64,000 nt of DNA from Deinococcus actinosclerus. GTDB lineage: Bacteria; Deinococcota; Deinococci; Deinococcales; Deinococcaceae. The first letter of the stretch is position 1. Every line of letters starts with the position of its first letter. Where the stretch lies: positions 681,501-745,500 of the forward strand of contig NZ_CP013910.1 in the NCBI RefSeq assembly GCF_001507665.1. The letters are read 5' to 3'. Shown piece after piece: positions 22,306 to 33,510 of this stretch. Under the pieces are notes generated by a model. The model worked only from the letters and a program-made list of their open reading frames with translations, did no database searches and was not told the origin of the DNA. A program made the position numbers and the translations under genes.

Positions 22306-23181
22306 ATGACTGCCCCCCAACGCATCGTGAGCCTGCTGCCCAGCGCCACCGACCTGCTGTTCGACCTGGGCCTGGCGGAGCGCGTGGTGGGCGTCAGTCA
22401 CTCCTGCGATCACCCGCGCGCCCGGCACCTGCCGGTCCTGACCCGCTCCATCGTGGACAGCGGCGCCCCGCAGGCCGAGATCGACCGCGCCGTCAGCGAG
22501 GCGGTCCGCGAGGGCCGCGCCCTGTACCAGGTGGACGGCGCACTGCTGGACCGGCTGAACCCGGATCTGGTCGTCACGCAGGGCGTGTGCGAGGTCTGCG
22601 CCGTCACCCCCGGCACCCTGCAGGACGCCGTGCGCTACCTGCCCGGCTGCCTGCCCGCCGCGAACGTCCTCAGCCTGGAGGGCCGCAGCGTGCAGGGCAT
22701 CCTGGACGACCTGCGCACCCTGGCCGACGCCGCCGGCGTCCCCGGGACCGGCGAGCGACTCGTCCGGCAGGCCCAGGCCGACTGGGACGCCATCCGGCCC
22801 GCCCCGCACGCCCCGCGCGTCCTGACGCTGGAGTGGACCGACCCGCCCTTCTACGGTGGGCACTGGGTGCCCGAGCAGGTGGTGCGGGCGGGCGGCGTGA
22901 ACGTCCTGGGCACCCCCGGCACCGACTCGGGCCGCGCCACCTGGGAACAGATCGAGCCCCTGCGGCCCGACGTGAGCGTCGTCCTGTGCTGTGGGTACGG
23001 CCTGCGCGACAACGTCACCTTCGCCCGCGACCTGCCGGACCTGCCCCTGGGAGAGGTGTGGGCGGTGGACGCCAACGCGCTGTTCAGCCGCCCCGCGCTG
23101 GGCGTCGTGCGCGGCGCGCAGGTCCTGGCCGACCTGCTGCGCGGCCAGCCCACCCCCGGCCTCAGCGAACGCATCCGCTGA
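22306..23181 (+). CDS. cytosolic BtuF-like cobalamin-binding-type protein
   Basis: 291 aa with the class III periplasmic-binding fold of the COG0614 family: RIVSLLPSATDLLFDLGLAERVVGVSHSCDHP, split into two known blocks, then LDRLNPDLVVTQGVCEVCAVTPG and a second lobe with WTDPPFYGGHWVPEQVVRAGG. There is no signal peptide at all: the conserved IVSLLPS begins at residue 7. Such leaderless COG0614 proteins exist in several bacteria and are annotated cobalamin-binding; they may act in the cytosol. The real BtuF of an intact B12 transporter is at 30947. Metal or cofactor specificity not determined; CEVCAV gives two close Cys. Confidence 0.8.
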   Translation: MTAPQRIVSLLPSATDLLFDLGLAERVVGVSHSCDHPRARHLPVLTRSIVDSGAPQAEIDRAVSEAVREGRALYQVDGALLDRLNPDLVVTQGVCEVCAVTPGTLQDAVRYLPGCLPAANVLSLEGRSVQGILDDLRTLADAAGVPGTGERLVRQAQADWDAIRPAPHAPRVLTLEWTDPPFYGGHWVPEQVVRAGGVNVLGTPGTDSGRATWEQIEPLRPDVSVVLCCGYGLRDNVTFARDLPDLPLGEVWAVDANALFSRPALGVVRGAQVLADLLRGQPTPGLSERIR

Positions 23182-23202
23182 CGCTGGCCTGCGTGAGCGG
23201 GC

Positions 23203-23730
23203 CTAGGTGGGCCGCATGATCCGCAGGTACGCCTGCCACGGCCCCACCGCCTCGCGGTACCCGCCGCCCAGCGTGCGCGTGATCTGCAGGACGTGATCCA
23301 GATCGTGCGCCGCCCAGGTCGCGAGCAGCTGCCCCAGCGTCACCGGGCCGAACTCCGGGTGCGTGCCGCGCCGCGCCAGTGCCGCCGGGGTCAGGTTCAG
23401 GGCGTCCAGTGCCCGCAGGCTCTCTGCCCGCATCGCCGCGAAGTCGTCCAGCAGCTCATCCAGGGACTGCGCCGCCTCCGCCGCCTGATGCCCGGCCCGG
23501 TCAAACGGGGGGAACACCTCCGTCTCGCCCGCCGCGAGCAGCACCCGCGCGCGCGGCAGCCAGTTCGTGCGGTCCGCGTGCGTCAGGTGCGCCACCACCC
23601 CACGCGGCGACCACGTCCCCGGCCCCTCGTCCAGCCCCGCCCACGCCTTCGGCAGGCCCCGCAGCAACGCGTCCAGCACGCCCGGCGTCCGCGCCAGCTG
23701 CTCCCGCACCGTCCCCAGATCCACGTTCAT
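23203..23730 (-). CDS. DinB family protein
   Basis: 175 aa four-helix bundle of the DinB/YfiT (DNA-damage-inducible, metal-binding) superfamily, which is strongly expanded in Deinococcus. Probable metal ligands: His in VVAHLTHADR (about 47-50) and the pair in AAHDLDHVLQI (about 142-147). WSPRGVVAHL is the family phrase. Many relatives are thiol-dependent transferases; the reaction here is unknown. Starts at ATG 23730 with TATGCT 6 nt upstream. Convergent with the BtuF-like gene (21-bp gap). Confidence 0.88.
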   Translation of the reverse strand: MNVDLGTVREQLARTPGVLDALLRGLPKAWAGLDEGPGTWSPRGVVAHLTHADRTNWLPRARVLLAAGETEVFPPFDRAGHQAAEAAQSLDELLDDFAAMRAESLRALDALNLTPAALARRGTHPEFGPVTLGQLLATWAAHDLDHVLQITRTLGGGYREAVGPWQAYLRIMRPT

Positions 23731-23736
23731 ACGGGC

Positions 23737-23742
23737 AGCATA
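23737..23742 (-). promoter_or_regulatory. leaderless -10 box TATGCT
   Basis: TATGCT 6 nt before ATG 23730, within an AT-rich run; no ribosome site. Confidence 0.55.
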
Positions 23743-23798
23743 AAAGGGCAGGGGCAGGCCGCCTCACGCCGCCCGCCCCCTGAATGCCGCACCGCGTC

Positions 23799-23931
23799 TA
23801 CGGATTCCGTCTGTTTCGCCCTCCACCCGGAAGAACACCGGGTTGCCCACTCCACGCCCGGAATCCGCTTTGCTCCGCCTCGCATCCGCTCGGGTTGAAA
23901 GATGTTGCACACCTTTCAACCGGAGTCCGGA

Positions 23932-23932
<1 letters not shown>
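23799..23932 (+). repeat. dispersed repeat family A, copy 2
   Basis: Starts ACGGATTCCGTCTGTTTCG, contains CTCCACGCCCGGAATCCG and CTCGCATCCGCTCGG, ends with the hairpin GTTGAAAG/CTTTCAAC (23894-23901 with 23913-23920) and CCGGAGTCCGGATCA. It faces against both neighbours: where other copies supply ATG, this one reads into the stop of the VWA gene (23932). Confidence 0.8.
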
Positions 23933-25141
<1,209 letters not shown>

Positions 25142-25310
25142 TGAACCTCCGTTGCGGCCCAGCATGGCGCGTTTGGCGCGCGGGGTTTGTAAGGCTCTGG
25201 GCGTTTGCGTGCCCGGGAGTCGCAGGTGACCGGGCGGGCCGCGAACGTGAAGGGAGGCCCCCCGGACGTGTGGCGGCGCGCGCGGCGCGCGGTGCGTCAG
25301 AATGGAGGGC

Positions 25311-27011
<1,701 letters not shown>

Positions 27012-27125
27012 CCGCACACGCAGGAAGCACGCGCAGGGAGAGGGGGACTGGCCGCCGGGTCAGCCCCCCCTCTTCATGTTGGCTCAAGGCGCCCGGGCAG
27101 CCCCGGCAGGTACGCTCGCGGCATG

Positions 27126-27262
27126 ATACGGATTCCGTCTGTTTCGCCCTCAACCCGGAAGGACACCGGGGTGCCCACTCCACGCCCGGAATCCGTTCCG
27201 CTCCAACTCGCATCCGCTCGAACTGAACGGTTTTGGCAAACCATTCAGTCGGAGTCCTTATG
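27126..27262 (+). repeat. dispersed repeat family A, copy 3 (supplies the catalase-like start)
   Basis: Starts ACGGATTCCGTCTGTTTCG; ends with ACTGAACGGTTT (27222-27233) pairing with AAACCATTCAGT (27238-27249), one mismatch, then CGGAGTCCTTATGA. GGAG and ATG 27260 of the next gene lie inside the repeat. It shares with copy 2 nearly its whole 5' half. Confidence 0.8.
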
Positions 27263-28360
27263 AGCCCCGACTTCGTGCGGTACCGCGACGACCTGGAACG
27301 CCCGCAGCCTGACGAGGCGCGCACCTTCGCGCAGCTGGCCCGCGTCATGCAGGGCTACAGCGAGGCCTTCCACACCCGCTACCACCACGCGGTGCGCCCC
27401 GTGCACAGCAAGGGTCACGGCCTGCTGATCGGGGAACTGGAGGTCCCGGACCTGCCGCCTCACCTCGCGCAGGGGCTGTTCGCCGCGCCCGGGCGCTACC
27501 CGGCGGCCGCGCGGCTCTCCACCCCGCCCGGGGACATCCTGCCGGACAGCGTGTCCACGCCGCGCGCGCTGGCCCTGAAGGTGATCGGCCCGCCCGCCCC
27601 CATGCTGGACGGGCACGCGGGCGAGGTCACGCAGGACTTCCTGCTCAACAACGGGCCCGTGTTCGCCGCGAAGGACGCGGGCGGGTTCCTGAACAACCAG
27701 CTGCCCATCCGCCTGACCCTGAACGCCCCGGAGGAACTCAAGGTCGCCGCCGCGCTGGGCGCGCAGGTCGCGGCGCGCGTGGCGCCCGAGGGCAGCCCGC
27801 TGGCCGGTGCCCTGAAACAGCTCGGCGGGCACCCCTACACGCACCCGCTGGGCGAGACGTACTACTCGCAGCTGCCCATCCGCTGGGGCGAGTACGTGGC
27901 GAAGGTGGCGCTGGTCCCCACCGCCGAGCACCTGCGCGCCCTGACCGGGCAGGCGGTGCGCGTCCTGGGGCCGGGCCGCGCCGACGCCCTGCGAGACGCC
28001 GTCGCCCAGGTCATCCGCGCGTCGGGCGGCACCTGGGACCTGCGCGCGCAGCTGTGCACCGACGAGACCCGCATGCCCATCGAGGACGGCTCGGTCCGCT
28101 GGGACGAGACCCTCAGCCCCTTCGTGACCGTCGCCCGGTTGCACGTCCCCCCGCAGGACCCCGCGCGGCCCGACAAACTGGTGTTCGCCGACGACCGCCT
28201 GAGCTTCAGCCCCTGGCATGCCCACGCCGCGCACCGCCCGCTCGGCAGCGCCATGCGCGCCCGCCGCCACGTCTACGAACAGTCGGCGGCCTTCCGGCGG
28301 GAACACAACGACGAACCCCTGCGCGAACCCCGCACCGCAGGCGACCTGCCCACCCCCTGA
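27260..28360 (+). CDS. catalase-family protein (small heme catalase/SrpA-like)
   Basis: 366 aa, shorter than classical catalases (about 480-500). Conserved parts: distal His in KGHGLLIGELEV (about 50-61), LALKVIGP, the distal Asn region TQDFLLNNGPVF, and near the C-terminus FSPWHAHAAHRPLGSAMRAR followed by RRHVYEQSAAFR, the proximal heme-Tyr helix. This matches the group of small catalase-related peroxidases that often lack strong catalase activity. Cytosolic; could use H2O2 with organic donors. Ribosome site and start codon come from repeat copy 3. Ends before a short gap to the convergent B12 cluster. Confidence 0.87.
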   Translation: MSPDFVRYRDDLERPQPDEARTFAQLARVMQGYSEAFHTRYHHAVRPVHSKGHGLLIGELEVPDLPPHLAQGLFAAPGRYPAAARLSTPPGDILPDSVSTPRALALKVIGPPAPMLDGHAGEVTQDFLLNNGPVFAAKDAGGFLNNQLPIRLTLNAPEELKVAAALGAQVAARVAPEGSPLAGALKQLGGHPYTHPLGETYYSQLPIRWGEYVAKVALVPTAEHLRALTGQAVRVLGPGRADALRDAVAQVIRASGGTWDLRAQLCTDETRMPIEDGSVRWDETLSPFVTVARLHVPPQDPARPDKLVFADDRLSFSPWHAHAAHRPLGSAMRARRHVYEQSAAFRREHNDEPLREPRTAGDLPTP

Positions 28361-28428
28361 CCTCCGATCCTGTTCACGGACGCAGAAGCTCACTCCCATA
28401 CGACCCGCTCCCGACTGATGGCGTGGTG

Positions 28429-28728
28429 TCAGCCCATAGTGCGCTGAAGAAACTCGGTGTAGAGAGTGTGTAGTTCCCGAACGGCGGCTGCGTCATCGGG
28501 GCATCGCTGGCGCACACTTAGGAAGAAGTGTTCTATATGTTCGTCAGCACGTCGCTCCGAATCGAGAAAGTCGAACCAGCGTGTTTCGGAATGACCATGC
28601 CCGGCGTGGTAACCACGAATGAACGCCACAACTTCGTCGAACGAACCGTGGATCGTATACATCCGTGGGCGTGCCAGAACGACCTGCACGAAGTCGAGCA
28701 GGAGAAGTTCAGAATTCTGCTCACACAT
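28429..28728 (-). CDS. small AT-richer hypothetical protein at the end of the B12 operon
   Basis: 99 aa, no family recognised. Acidic-His-rich and probably soluble: LLLLDFVQVVLARPRMYTIH at the start, then FDEVVAFIRGYHAGHG. It is AT-richer than its neighbours, like the gene at 9091. ATG 28728 lies 5 nt after the ferredoxin stop, so it is the last gene of the riboswitch-led operon as read, although a promoter of its own cannot be excluded. The ARPxMY...F.GY pattern recalls small proteins found near toxin/immunity loci, but this is too weak to name. Confidence 0.65.
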   Translation of the reverse strand: MCEQNSELLLLDFVQVVLARPRMYTIHGSFDEVVAFIRGYHAGHGHSETRWFDFLDSERRADEHIEHFFLSVRQRCPDDAAAVRELHTLYTEFLQRTMG

Positions 28729-28733
28729 GATGC

Positions 28734-29096
28734 TTACGACCGCGTGGCCTGTTCGTCCGGTCCGTAGCGGTGCTCGGCGGGCAGGGGCGTGCGGTCGTGG
28801 ATGGCCTGCGCGACCCGCGCGGCGAGCGGGAAGTCCACGGCGGCGTACCACGCTTCCTCCAGGCCTGCCCCGCCGGGATCCGGGCGGTACACGCACAGGG
28901 CCGGGCCGTAGCTGCACGCGCCCAGGCAGCCGCTCTCGGTGAGGCGCAGCGTCCCGCCGCGTTTGTAGTACGCCAGCGACTGGCGTTCCAGGTGATTCCA
29001 GAGTGCCTTGTGCAGCAGAGCCGAGCCGCGCGCCTGACAGTTGGGGCCCTGGCAGACGAGCAGGTGGCCGTGGGTGGGGAAGAACTTCGGGGGCAT
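28734..29096 (-). CDS. thioredoxin-like [2Fe-2S] ferredoxin
   Basis: 120 aa. Cysteines in LVCQGPNCQARGS and SGCLGACSYGPALCVY give the Cx4C...Cx3C arrangement of the thioredoxin-fold 2Fe-2S ferredoxins. Such proteins are often encoded with cobalamin genes (CbiW-like), where they may deliver electrons for cobalt reduction. Here it follows btuD by 22 bp on the same strand, downstream of a cobalamin riboswitch, which supports a role in B12 salvage or reduction. Soluble; normal length. Confidence 0.85.
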   Translation of the reverse strand: MPPKFFPTHGHLLVCQGPNCQARGSALLHKALWNHLERQSLAYYKRGGTLRLTESGCLGACSYGPALCVYRPDPGGAGLEEAWYAAVDFPLAARVAQAIHDRTPLPAEHRYGPDEQATRS

Positions 29097-29118
29097 GCCT
29101 CTCCTTGGGTGACGCTGC

Positions 29119-29949
29119 TCAATCCTGCGGGATGACCAGCAGGCGGTCTGCGTGCTGCACCACGTTGACGTGCAGCCCGTACGCGGCGTGCAGGTGCTCG
29201 GGCGTCAGCACCTCGTGCGGGGTGCCGCTGGCCTGCACCCGCCCCCCGCAGAGCAGCACGAGGTGATCGGCGCGCGCGGCGAGGTTCAGGTCGTGCAGCA
29301 CCGCCACGACGCCCAGGCCGCCCGCGACCTCGCAGCGCAGGTACCGCACGACGTCCAGCGCGTACGCGAGGTCGAGGTGGTTGGTGGGTTCGTCCAGGAG
29401 CAGGAAGCGCGGTTCGGCCGCCAGCGCGCGGGCCAGCGCCGCCCGCTGCCGCTCCCCGCCGCTGAGTTCCGACACGCGGCGGTCCTCGAAACGGCGGGTG
29501 TCGGTGCGGTCCAGCGCGGCGTCCACGGCAGCCTCGTCGGCGGGGGTCCAGGGGGTGCGGGGCAGCAGCCCAAAGCGCCAGTCGCCCGCGCCGCGCCCCA
29601 GCGCCACCACGTCCCGCACGCGCGCGCCGTCCGGCAGGCCCTCGCTCTGCGCGAGGTACGCCAACTGCCGCGACCGCTGCGCGCGGCTCCAGGCATTCAG
29701 GGGCCGCCCGGCCAGGGTCACCTCGCCCCCCGTGACCGGGTTCAGGCCCAGCAGCGCGCGCAGCAGCGTGCTCTTCCCGGCGCCGTTCGGGCCGATCACA
29801 GCGCTGAACACGCCGGGCCGGAACGCCGCACTCACGCCCCGCACCGCTGGGAATGACCCGGCCTGCACGTGCACGTCCCGCGCGACCAGGGCGTCCCGGG
29901 GGGTCGCCTCCGGCTGGCGTGGCGCCGTGTGGTGCAGCAGGTCAGTCAT
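29119..29949 (-). CDS. btuD: cobalamin-type ABC transporter ATP-binding protein (BtuD-like)
   Basis: 276 aa. Walker A GPNGAGKST (about 53-61), Q-loop AYLAQSEGL, signature LSGGERQRAALARAL, Walker B FLLLDEPTNHLDLAYAL, H-loop VVAVLHDLNLAARAD. Belongs to the FepC/BtuD/HmuV class serving vitamin B12, heme and siderophores; the riboswitch upstream points to corrinoids. It overlaps the permease gene by 8 bp. An N-terminal extension of about 20 residues precedes the domain. The cytosolic face of the importer. Confidence 0.92.
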   Translation of the reverse strand: MTDLLHHTAPRQPEATPRDALVARDVHVQAGSFPAVRGVSAAFRPGVFSAVIGPNGAGKSTLLRALLGLNPVTGGEVTLAGRPLNAWSRAQRSRQLAYLAQSEGLPDGARVRDVVALGRGAGDWRFGLLPRTPWTPADEAAVDAALDRTDTRRFEDRRVSELSGGERQRAALARALAAEPRFLLLDEPTNHLDLAYALDVVRYLRCEVAGGLGVVAVLHDLNLAARADHLVLLCGGRVQASGTPHEVLTPEHLHAAYGLHVNVVQHADRLLVIPQD

Positions 29950-30946
29950 GGCGTTCCTTGCGCAGCAGCCACAGGAAGAACGGGCCGCCCAGCAGGGTCG
30001 TCACGATGCCCACCTGCGACAGCGGCGTGGTGCGGGCCAGCAGGTCCGCGCCAACCAGCAGCGCCCCGCCCAGCAGCGCCGAGAGGGGCAGCAGCGTGCG
30101 GTGCCCGGGCCCGAACGCGAGGCGGATCATGTGCGGCACGATCAGGCCCACGAAGCCGATCACACCCACGTACGCCACCGCGCCTGCCGTGGCGAGGCTC
30201 GCGGCCAGCACCGCGATCAGCCGCAGCCGCTCGACGGGGACGCCCAGGCTGCGGGCGGTCAGTTCGCCCAGTTGCAGGGTGTCCAGCGCGCGCGCCAGCA
30301 GCAGCAGCGCCCCGCAGCCCAGCGCGGCGTACGGCAGCACGGTCAGCACGTCCCGCCAGCCGCTGAAGCCCAGGTCGCCCAGCGTGTACGCCAGCACCTG
30401 CCGCGCGCGGTCCTCGCCGCGCAGGATCAGCGCGGTGGTCGCGGCGCTCAGGACGCTGCCCACCACCACGCCTGCCAGGATCAGCCGCGTGGGGGGAAAA
30501 CGCCGTCCCTCACGTGCCAGGGACAGCGTGCACGCCACGGCGACCAGCGCGGTCAGCAGCGCCGACACCGGGATCAGCGCGCGGGGCCACCCGGCCACGA
30601 TGGCGACCGTGGCGCCCAGTGCGCTGCCGCTGGCGACGCCCAGCAGGTACGGGTCCGCCAGAGGGTTACGGAACACGCCCTGGAAGGCGCCCCCGCACAC
30701 GCTGAGGCTCGCGCCCACCAGCGCGCCCATGACCACGCGCGGCAGGCGGATCTGCCACACGATCACGTCGTTGCCCTCCAGCGCCTGCCGGGTCGCGCCG
30801 CGCCACAGCGCGCCCAGCACCTCGCCGGGCGGAATGGTGACGCTGCCCAGCCCGGTGCCCAGGACGACAGCGGCCAGCAGCAGCGCCGCGAGCAGCAGCG
30901 TGCCCAGGCCCACCCCCAGCCCCCGGCGCGGCGCGGCGGCCTGCAT
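29942..30946 (-). CDS. btuC: cobalamin-type ABC transporter permease (BtuC-like)
   Basis: 334 aa FecCD-family permease with about ten transmembrane helices. Family marks: WQIRLPRVVMGALVGASLSVCGG (in two blocks), FRNPLADPYLLGVASGSALGA, and the coupling region VGFVGLIVPHMIRLAFGPGHR. The stop is followed directly by the ATPase start (8-bp overlap), and its start abuts the binding-protein stop (30946/30947), so the three are one translational unit. Confidence 0.93.
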   Translation of the reverse strand: MQAAAPRRGLGVGLGTLLLAALLLAAVVLGTGLGSVTIPPGEVLGALWRGATRQALEGNDVIVWQIRLPRVVMGALVGASLSVCGGAFQGVFRNPLADPYLLGVASGSALGATVAIVAGWPRALIPVSALLTALVAVACTLSLAREGRRFPPTRLILAGVVVGSVLSAATTALILRGEDRARQVLAYTLGDLGFSGWRDVLTVLPYAALGCGALLLLARALDTLQLGELTARSLGVPVERLRLIAVLAASLATAGAVAYVGVIGFVGLIVPHMIRLAFGPGHRTLLPLSALLGGALLVGADLLARTTPLSQVGIVTTLLGGPFFLWLLRKERHD

Positions 30947-31828
30947 TTACTTGAACAGTTCCGGGTGAATCAGTTTCGCCAGGCCCATCAGCGCCTGCCC
31001 CAGACGCGGCCCCGGGCGGCCCAGCATGCTGTTCAGTTCAGCCGGGATGTCCCGGACCTTCCCGGCTTTCAGCGCGCTGATGCCGCTCCAGCCGGGGCGT
31101 GCGCCCGCCGTCTTCGCGTCCACGCCCAGGATCAGCTGCGGGTTGGCCTTCACGATGAATTCCGGGTCCACCTTCGGGAAGTCGCCCATGCTGGCGGGGA
31201 TGATGTTCCGCGCGCCCGCCTTGGTGAGCAGCACGCCCATGAACGAGTTCGGCCCGATCGAGTAAGGCGTGGGGTCGATCTCGAAGTACGCGGTGGGCTG
31301 ACGCACGGCGTTCTTCGTGAGGATCTCCACGCGGGCGATGTCCCCCTTGATCTTTCCGACCAGGGCCTTGGCCTGCGCCTCGCGGTTCAGGATCTTGCCG
31401 AGCAGCAGCGTCTTGCTGAACACCTCGTCGTACGTCTCGGGGTTCACGGCGATCACGGTGACGCCCGCCTGCGTCAGCGGCTCGGCCAGCTTCCCGTACT
31501 GGCTGACGAGCACCACGTCGGGTTTCAGGGCCACCATCGCCTCGATGTTCGGGTTGTACAGGCCGCCCACCTTGGGCAGTTTCGTCACCTGCTGCGGGTA
31601 GTCACTGTAGTCGTCCACCCCCACCAGCCGGTCGCACAGGCCCAGCGCGCACACGGTCTCGCTGGTGCTGGGCAGCACGCTGACGATCCGCTTCGGCTCG
31701 GCCTTCAGGGTCACCTTACGGCCCAGGTCGTCGGTGATCGTCAGCGGGTAGGAGGTCGCGGCGGCCGCGCCACTCAGGGCGCCGCTCAGGGTGATCAGGG
31801 TCAGGATGCCTTTCACGGGGAACGTCAT
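30947..31828 (-). CDS. btuF: cobalamin-type ABC transporter substrate-binding protein (BtuF-like)
   Basis: 293 aa, first gene behind the cobalamin riboswitch. Sec signal peptide (about 1-23, ends SGAAAA). Class III binding fold: PLTITDDLGRKVTLKAEPKR, RIVSVLPSTSETVCALGL, YSDYPQQVTKLPKVGGLYNP, and ALKPDVVLVSQYGKLAEPL. ATG 31828 has AAGGAG 6 nt upstream; the in-frame extension to 32077 is only translated riboswitch. Delivers corrinoid to BtuCD in the periplasm-like space. Confidence 0.92.
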   Translation of the reverse strand: MTFPVKGILTLITLSGALSGAAAATSYPLTITDDLGRKVTLKAEPKRIVSVLPSTSETVCALGLCDRLVGVDDYSDYPQQVTKLPKVGGLYNPNIEAMVALKPDVVLVSQYGKLAEPLTQAGVTVIAVNPETYDEVFSKTLLLGKILNREAQAKALVGKIKGDIARVEILTKNAVRQPTAYFEIDPTPYSIGPNSFMGVLLTKAGARNIIPASMGDFPKVDPEFIVKANPQLILGVDAKTAGARPGWSGISALKAGKVRDIPAELNSMLGRPGPRLGQALMGLAKLIHPELFK

Positions 31829-31889
31829 GGGGAACTCCTTCCCTCCGGCAACGAAACGCGCCGCCCGGCTGGGGGCGGCGGCGGGAAAC

Positions 31890-32086
31890 ACAGTGTCCGT
31901 GGCAGGCCCCACGCGGGGGCGCTCACGGCGTGCCCCCAGTCCGCGAGGGGTCAAGCCACGCCCGCCCACTCCGGGCGGCGCGAACGGCGGAGGTGCTCGG
32001 CCTTCCCCAGCCGTAGCCAGGATTACCGTTGCGCGACAGGGCCGGACTCTCACCGGACTTCCCCCCGCAGCCGTCACCCGCGAGTA
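31890..32086 (-). promoter_or_regulatory. cobalamin riboswitch
   Basis: On the minus strand: GGGGGGAAGTCCGGTGAGAG, then TCCGG, CGCAACGGTAATCC (the conserved core loop), GGGGAAGGC, and further on the B12-box-like GCCTGCC at 31907-31901. The order and spacing of these elements match the AdoCbl riboswitch class. Between the box and btuF lies a GCCGCC/GGCGGC hairpin and then the AAGGAG ribosome site, so translational or terminator-type shut-off is possible. Exact ends are approximate. Confidence 0.9.
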
Positions 32087-32098
32087 TAGCGCCGGTCG

Positions 32099-32746
32099 CT
32101 ACAGCCGCTGCCCGACGGGGACGGCCAGCGTGGACAGCACCTCGCCGAGTTCCCCGGTGATGGCCTTGATCCCGCCGCGTGGCGGGATGGGCGCCCCGAA
32201 GCGGATGATCCAGCGCTTGCCGTCGCGGCTGACCCCGGCGGGCAGGATGGGCGCGCGGCCCTTCGCGGCGATCAGGGCGACGCCGCCCTGCATTTCATGC
32301 CCGCCGCGCGTGCCCTGCGGGAAGATCCCCACCGTCCCGTTCGCCTTCAGGATGCGCAGCGACGTGCGCACGGCACCCAGGTCGTTCCCGCTGCGGTCCA
32401 CCGGGAAGGACCCCCCGGCGCGGATGATGTCCCCGATGACCGGGATGAACAGTTCCTTCTTCGCCATGAACTGCAGGAACCGGCCCGGCGGCAGCGCGCG
32501 GGCCACCAGAAACGGGTCCAGGGCGCTCACGTGATTGGCCGCGACGACCAGCGGCGTGCCGGGCGGCGGCACGTGCTCGCGGCCGTGCACCTCCAGATGC
32601 ATACCGCTGAAGATCACGGGCAGGTAGGTGGTGTCCACGACCAGCCGGTACACCCAGGGAATGACGGGCGGCGCGGGCGGCTCGGCCGCAGGGGCCTTGG
32701 CGGCTGACGGGGCAGCGGGCTTCTCGGGCAGCGCGGCGTCACTCAT
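32099..32746 (-). CDS. 1-acyl-sn-glycerol-3-phosphate acyltransferase family (PlsC-like)
   Basis: 215 aa membrane-associated acyltransferase of phospholipid synthesis. Motif I NHVSALDP (HX4D, about 72-79), motif II GGSFPVDRSGNDLGAV, motif III GIFPQGTRGG, motif IV region APILPAGVSRDG. The acidic Pro/Ala-rich N-terminus (about 1-28) is longer than usual. ATG 32746 has TATCCT 7 nt upstream. Acceptor specificity among lysophospholipids is not visible. Confidence 0.9.
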   Translation of the reverse strand: MSDAALPEKPAAPSAAKAPAAEPPAPPVIPWVYRLVVDTTYLPVIFSGMHLEVHGREHVPPPGTPLVVAANHVSALDPFLVARALPPGRFLQFMAKKELFIPVIGDIIRAGGSFPVDRSGNDLGAVRTSLRILKANGTVGIFPQGTRGGHEMQGGVALIAAKGRAPILPAGVSRDGKRWIIRFGAPIPPRGGIKAITGELGEVLSTLAVPVGQRL

Positions 32747-32753
32747 TGGTCGC

Positions 32754-32759
32754 AGGATA
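32754..32759 (-). promoter_or_regulatory. leaderless -10 box TATCCT
   Basis: TATCCT 7 nt before ATG 32746; the same hexamer and spacing occur before the S4 gene (53945). Confidence 0.5.
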
Positions 32760-32856
32760 CGCCCGCGCCCCGCCCCGGCGCCTGCGCATTCTGGCGCAGG
32801 GGCAACCGTGGGGCATGGCGCAGTGTTCCGGCCTGCGCCGGGCGAAGCTGCGCCTC

Positions 32857-33510
32857 ATGAATCTCGCAGTGATCGGAGCGGCCGGCGGCGTGGGCCGCCG
32901 CGTGGCCGCGCAGGCCGCCGCCGCCGGACATCAGGTGCGCGCACTGGTCCGCACGCCCGAACAGGCCGACATGCTCGCGCTGCACGGTGCGCAGCCGGTG
33001 CACGGTGACCTGACCGGCGAATGGACGGCCGTGCTGGACGGCGCCGACGCGGTCGTGTGGGCCGCCGGGGCGGGCGCCAGCGGCCACTTCCAGGCCATCG
33101 ACGGGGACGCCCTGATCGCCGTGACGGACGAACTCGTCCGCCGCCGCGCCTCGGGCGGGCCCGCGCGGCTGGTGGTGGTCAGTTCCATGGGCGTGGACCG
33201 CCCCGAGCAGATGCCGCCCTTCCTGGCCGCCGTGCTGCGCGTCAAGGCCGTCTCGGACGCGCACGTGCAGGCCAGTGGGCTGGACTGGACGGTCGTGCGG
33301 CCCGGCGGCCTGACCGACGCCCCGGGCACCGGCATGGTCAGCGCCGGGATGCCCGCCCCGCGCGGCATGATCGCCCGCGACGACGTGGCGGCCGTGGTGC
33401 TCGCCTGCCTGAACGACCCGAGCAGCGTGGGGCAGACCTTTGAGGTGGTCGCCGGGGACACCCCGGTCGCGCAGGCGGTCGCGGCGCTGGAAACGGGGAG
33501 TGGGAAGTAG
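32857..33510 (+). CDS. NAD(P)-binding atypical SDR (NmrA/YwnB-like)
   Basis: 217 aa. Starts with the dinucleotide loop VIGAAGGVGRRVAAQAAAAG (GxxGxxG), then LVRTPEQADML, HGDLTGEW, VVWAAGAG and VVVSSMGVDRPEQM. It lacks the classical YxxxK pair, as usual for this group, whose members act as isomerase/reductases or redox sensors. The C-terminus (ALETGSGK) and stop codon lie inside small repeat family B, so the last residues are repeat-encoded. Ligand unknown. Confidence 0.87.
   Translation: MNLAVIGAAGGVGRRVAAQAAAAGHQVRALVRTPEQADMLALHGAQPVHGDLTGEWTAVLDGADAVVWAAGAGASGHFQAIDGDALIAVTDELVRRRASGGPARLVVVSSMGVDRPEQMPPFLAAVLRVKAVSDAHVQASGLDWTVVRPGGLTDAPGTGMVSAGMPAPRGMIARDDVAAVVLACLNDPSSVGQTFEVVAGDTPVAQAVAALETGSGK

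Noticed and set aside
21990..22349. 119-codon minus-strand ORF
   Set aside because: Overlaps the start of the BtuF-like gene and its -10; Gly/Ala/Arg shadow-like composition.
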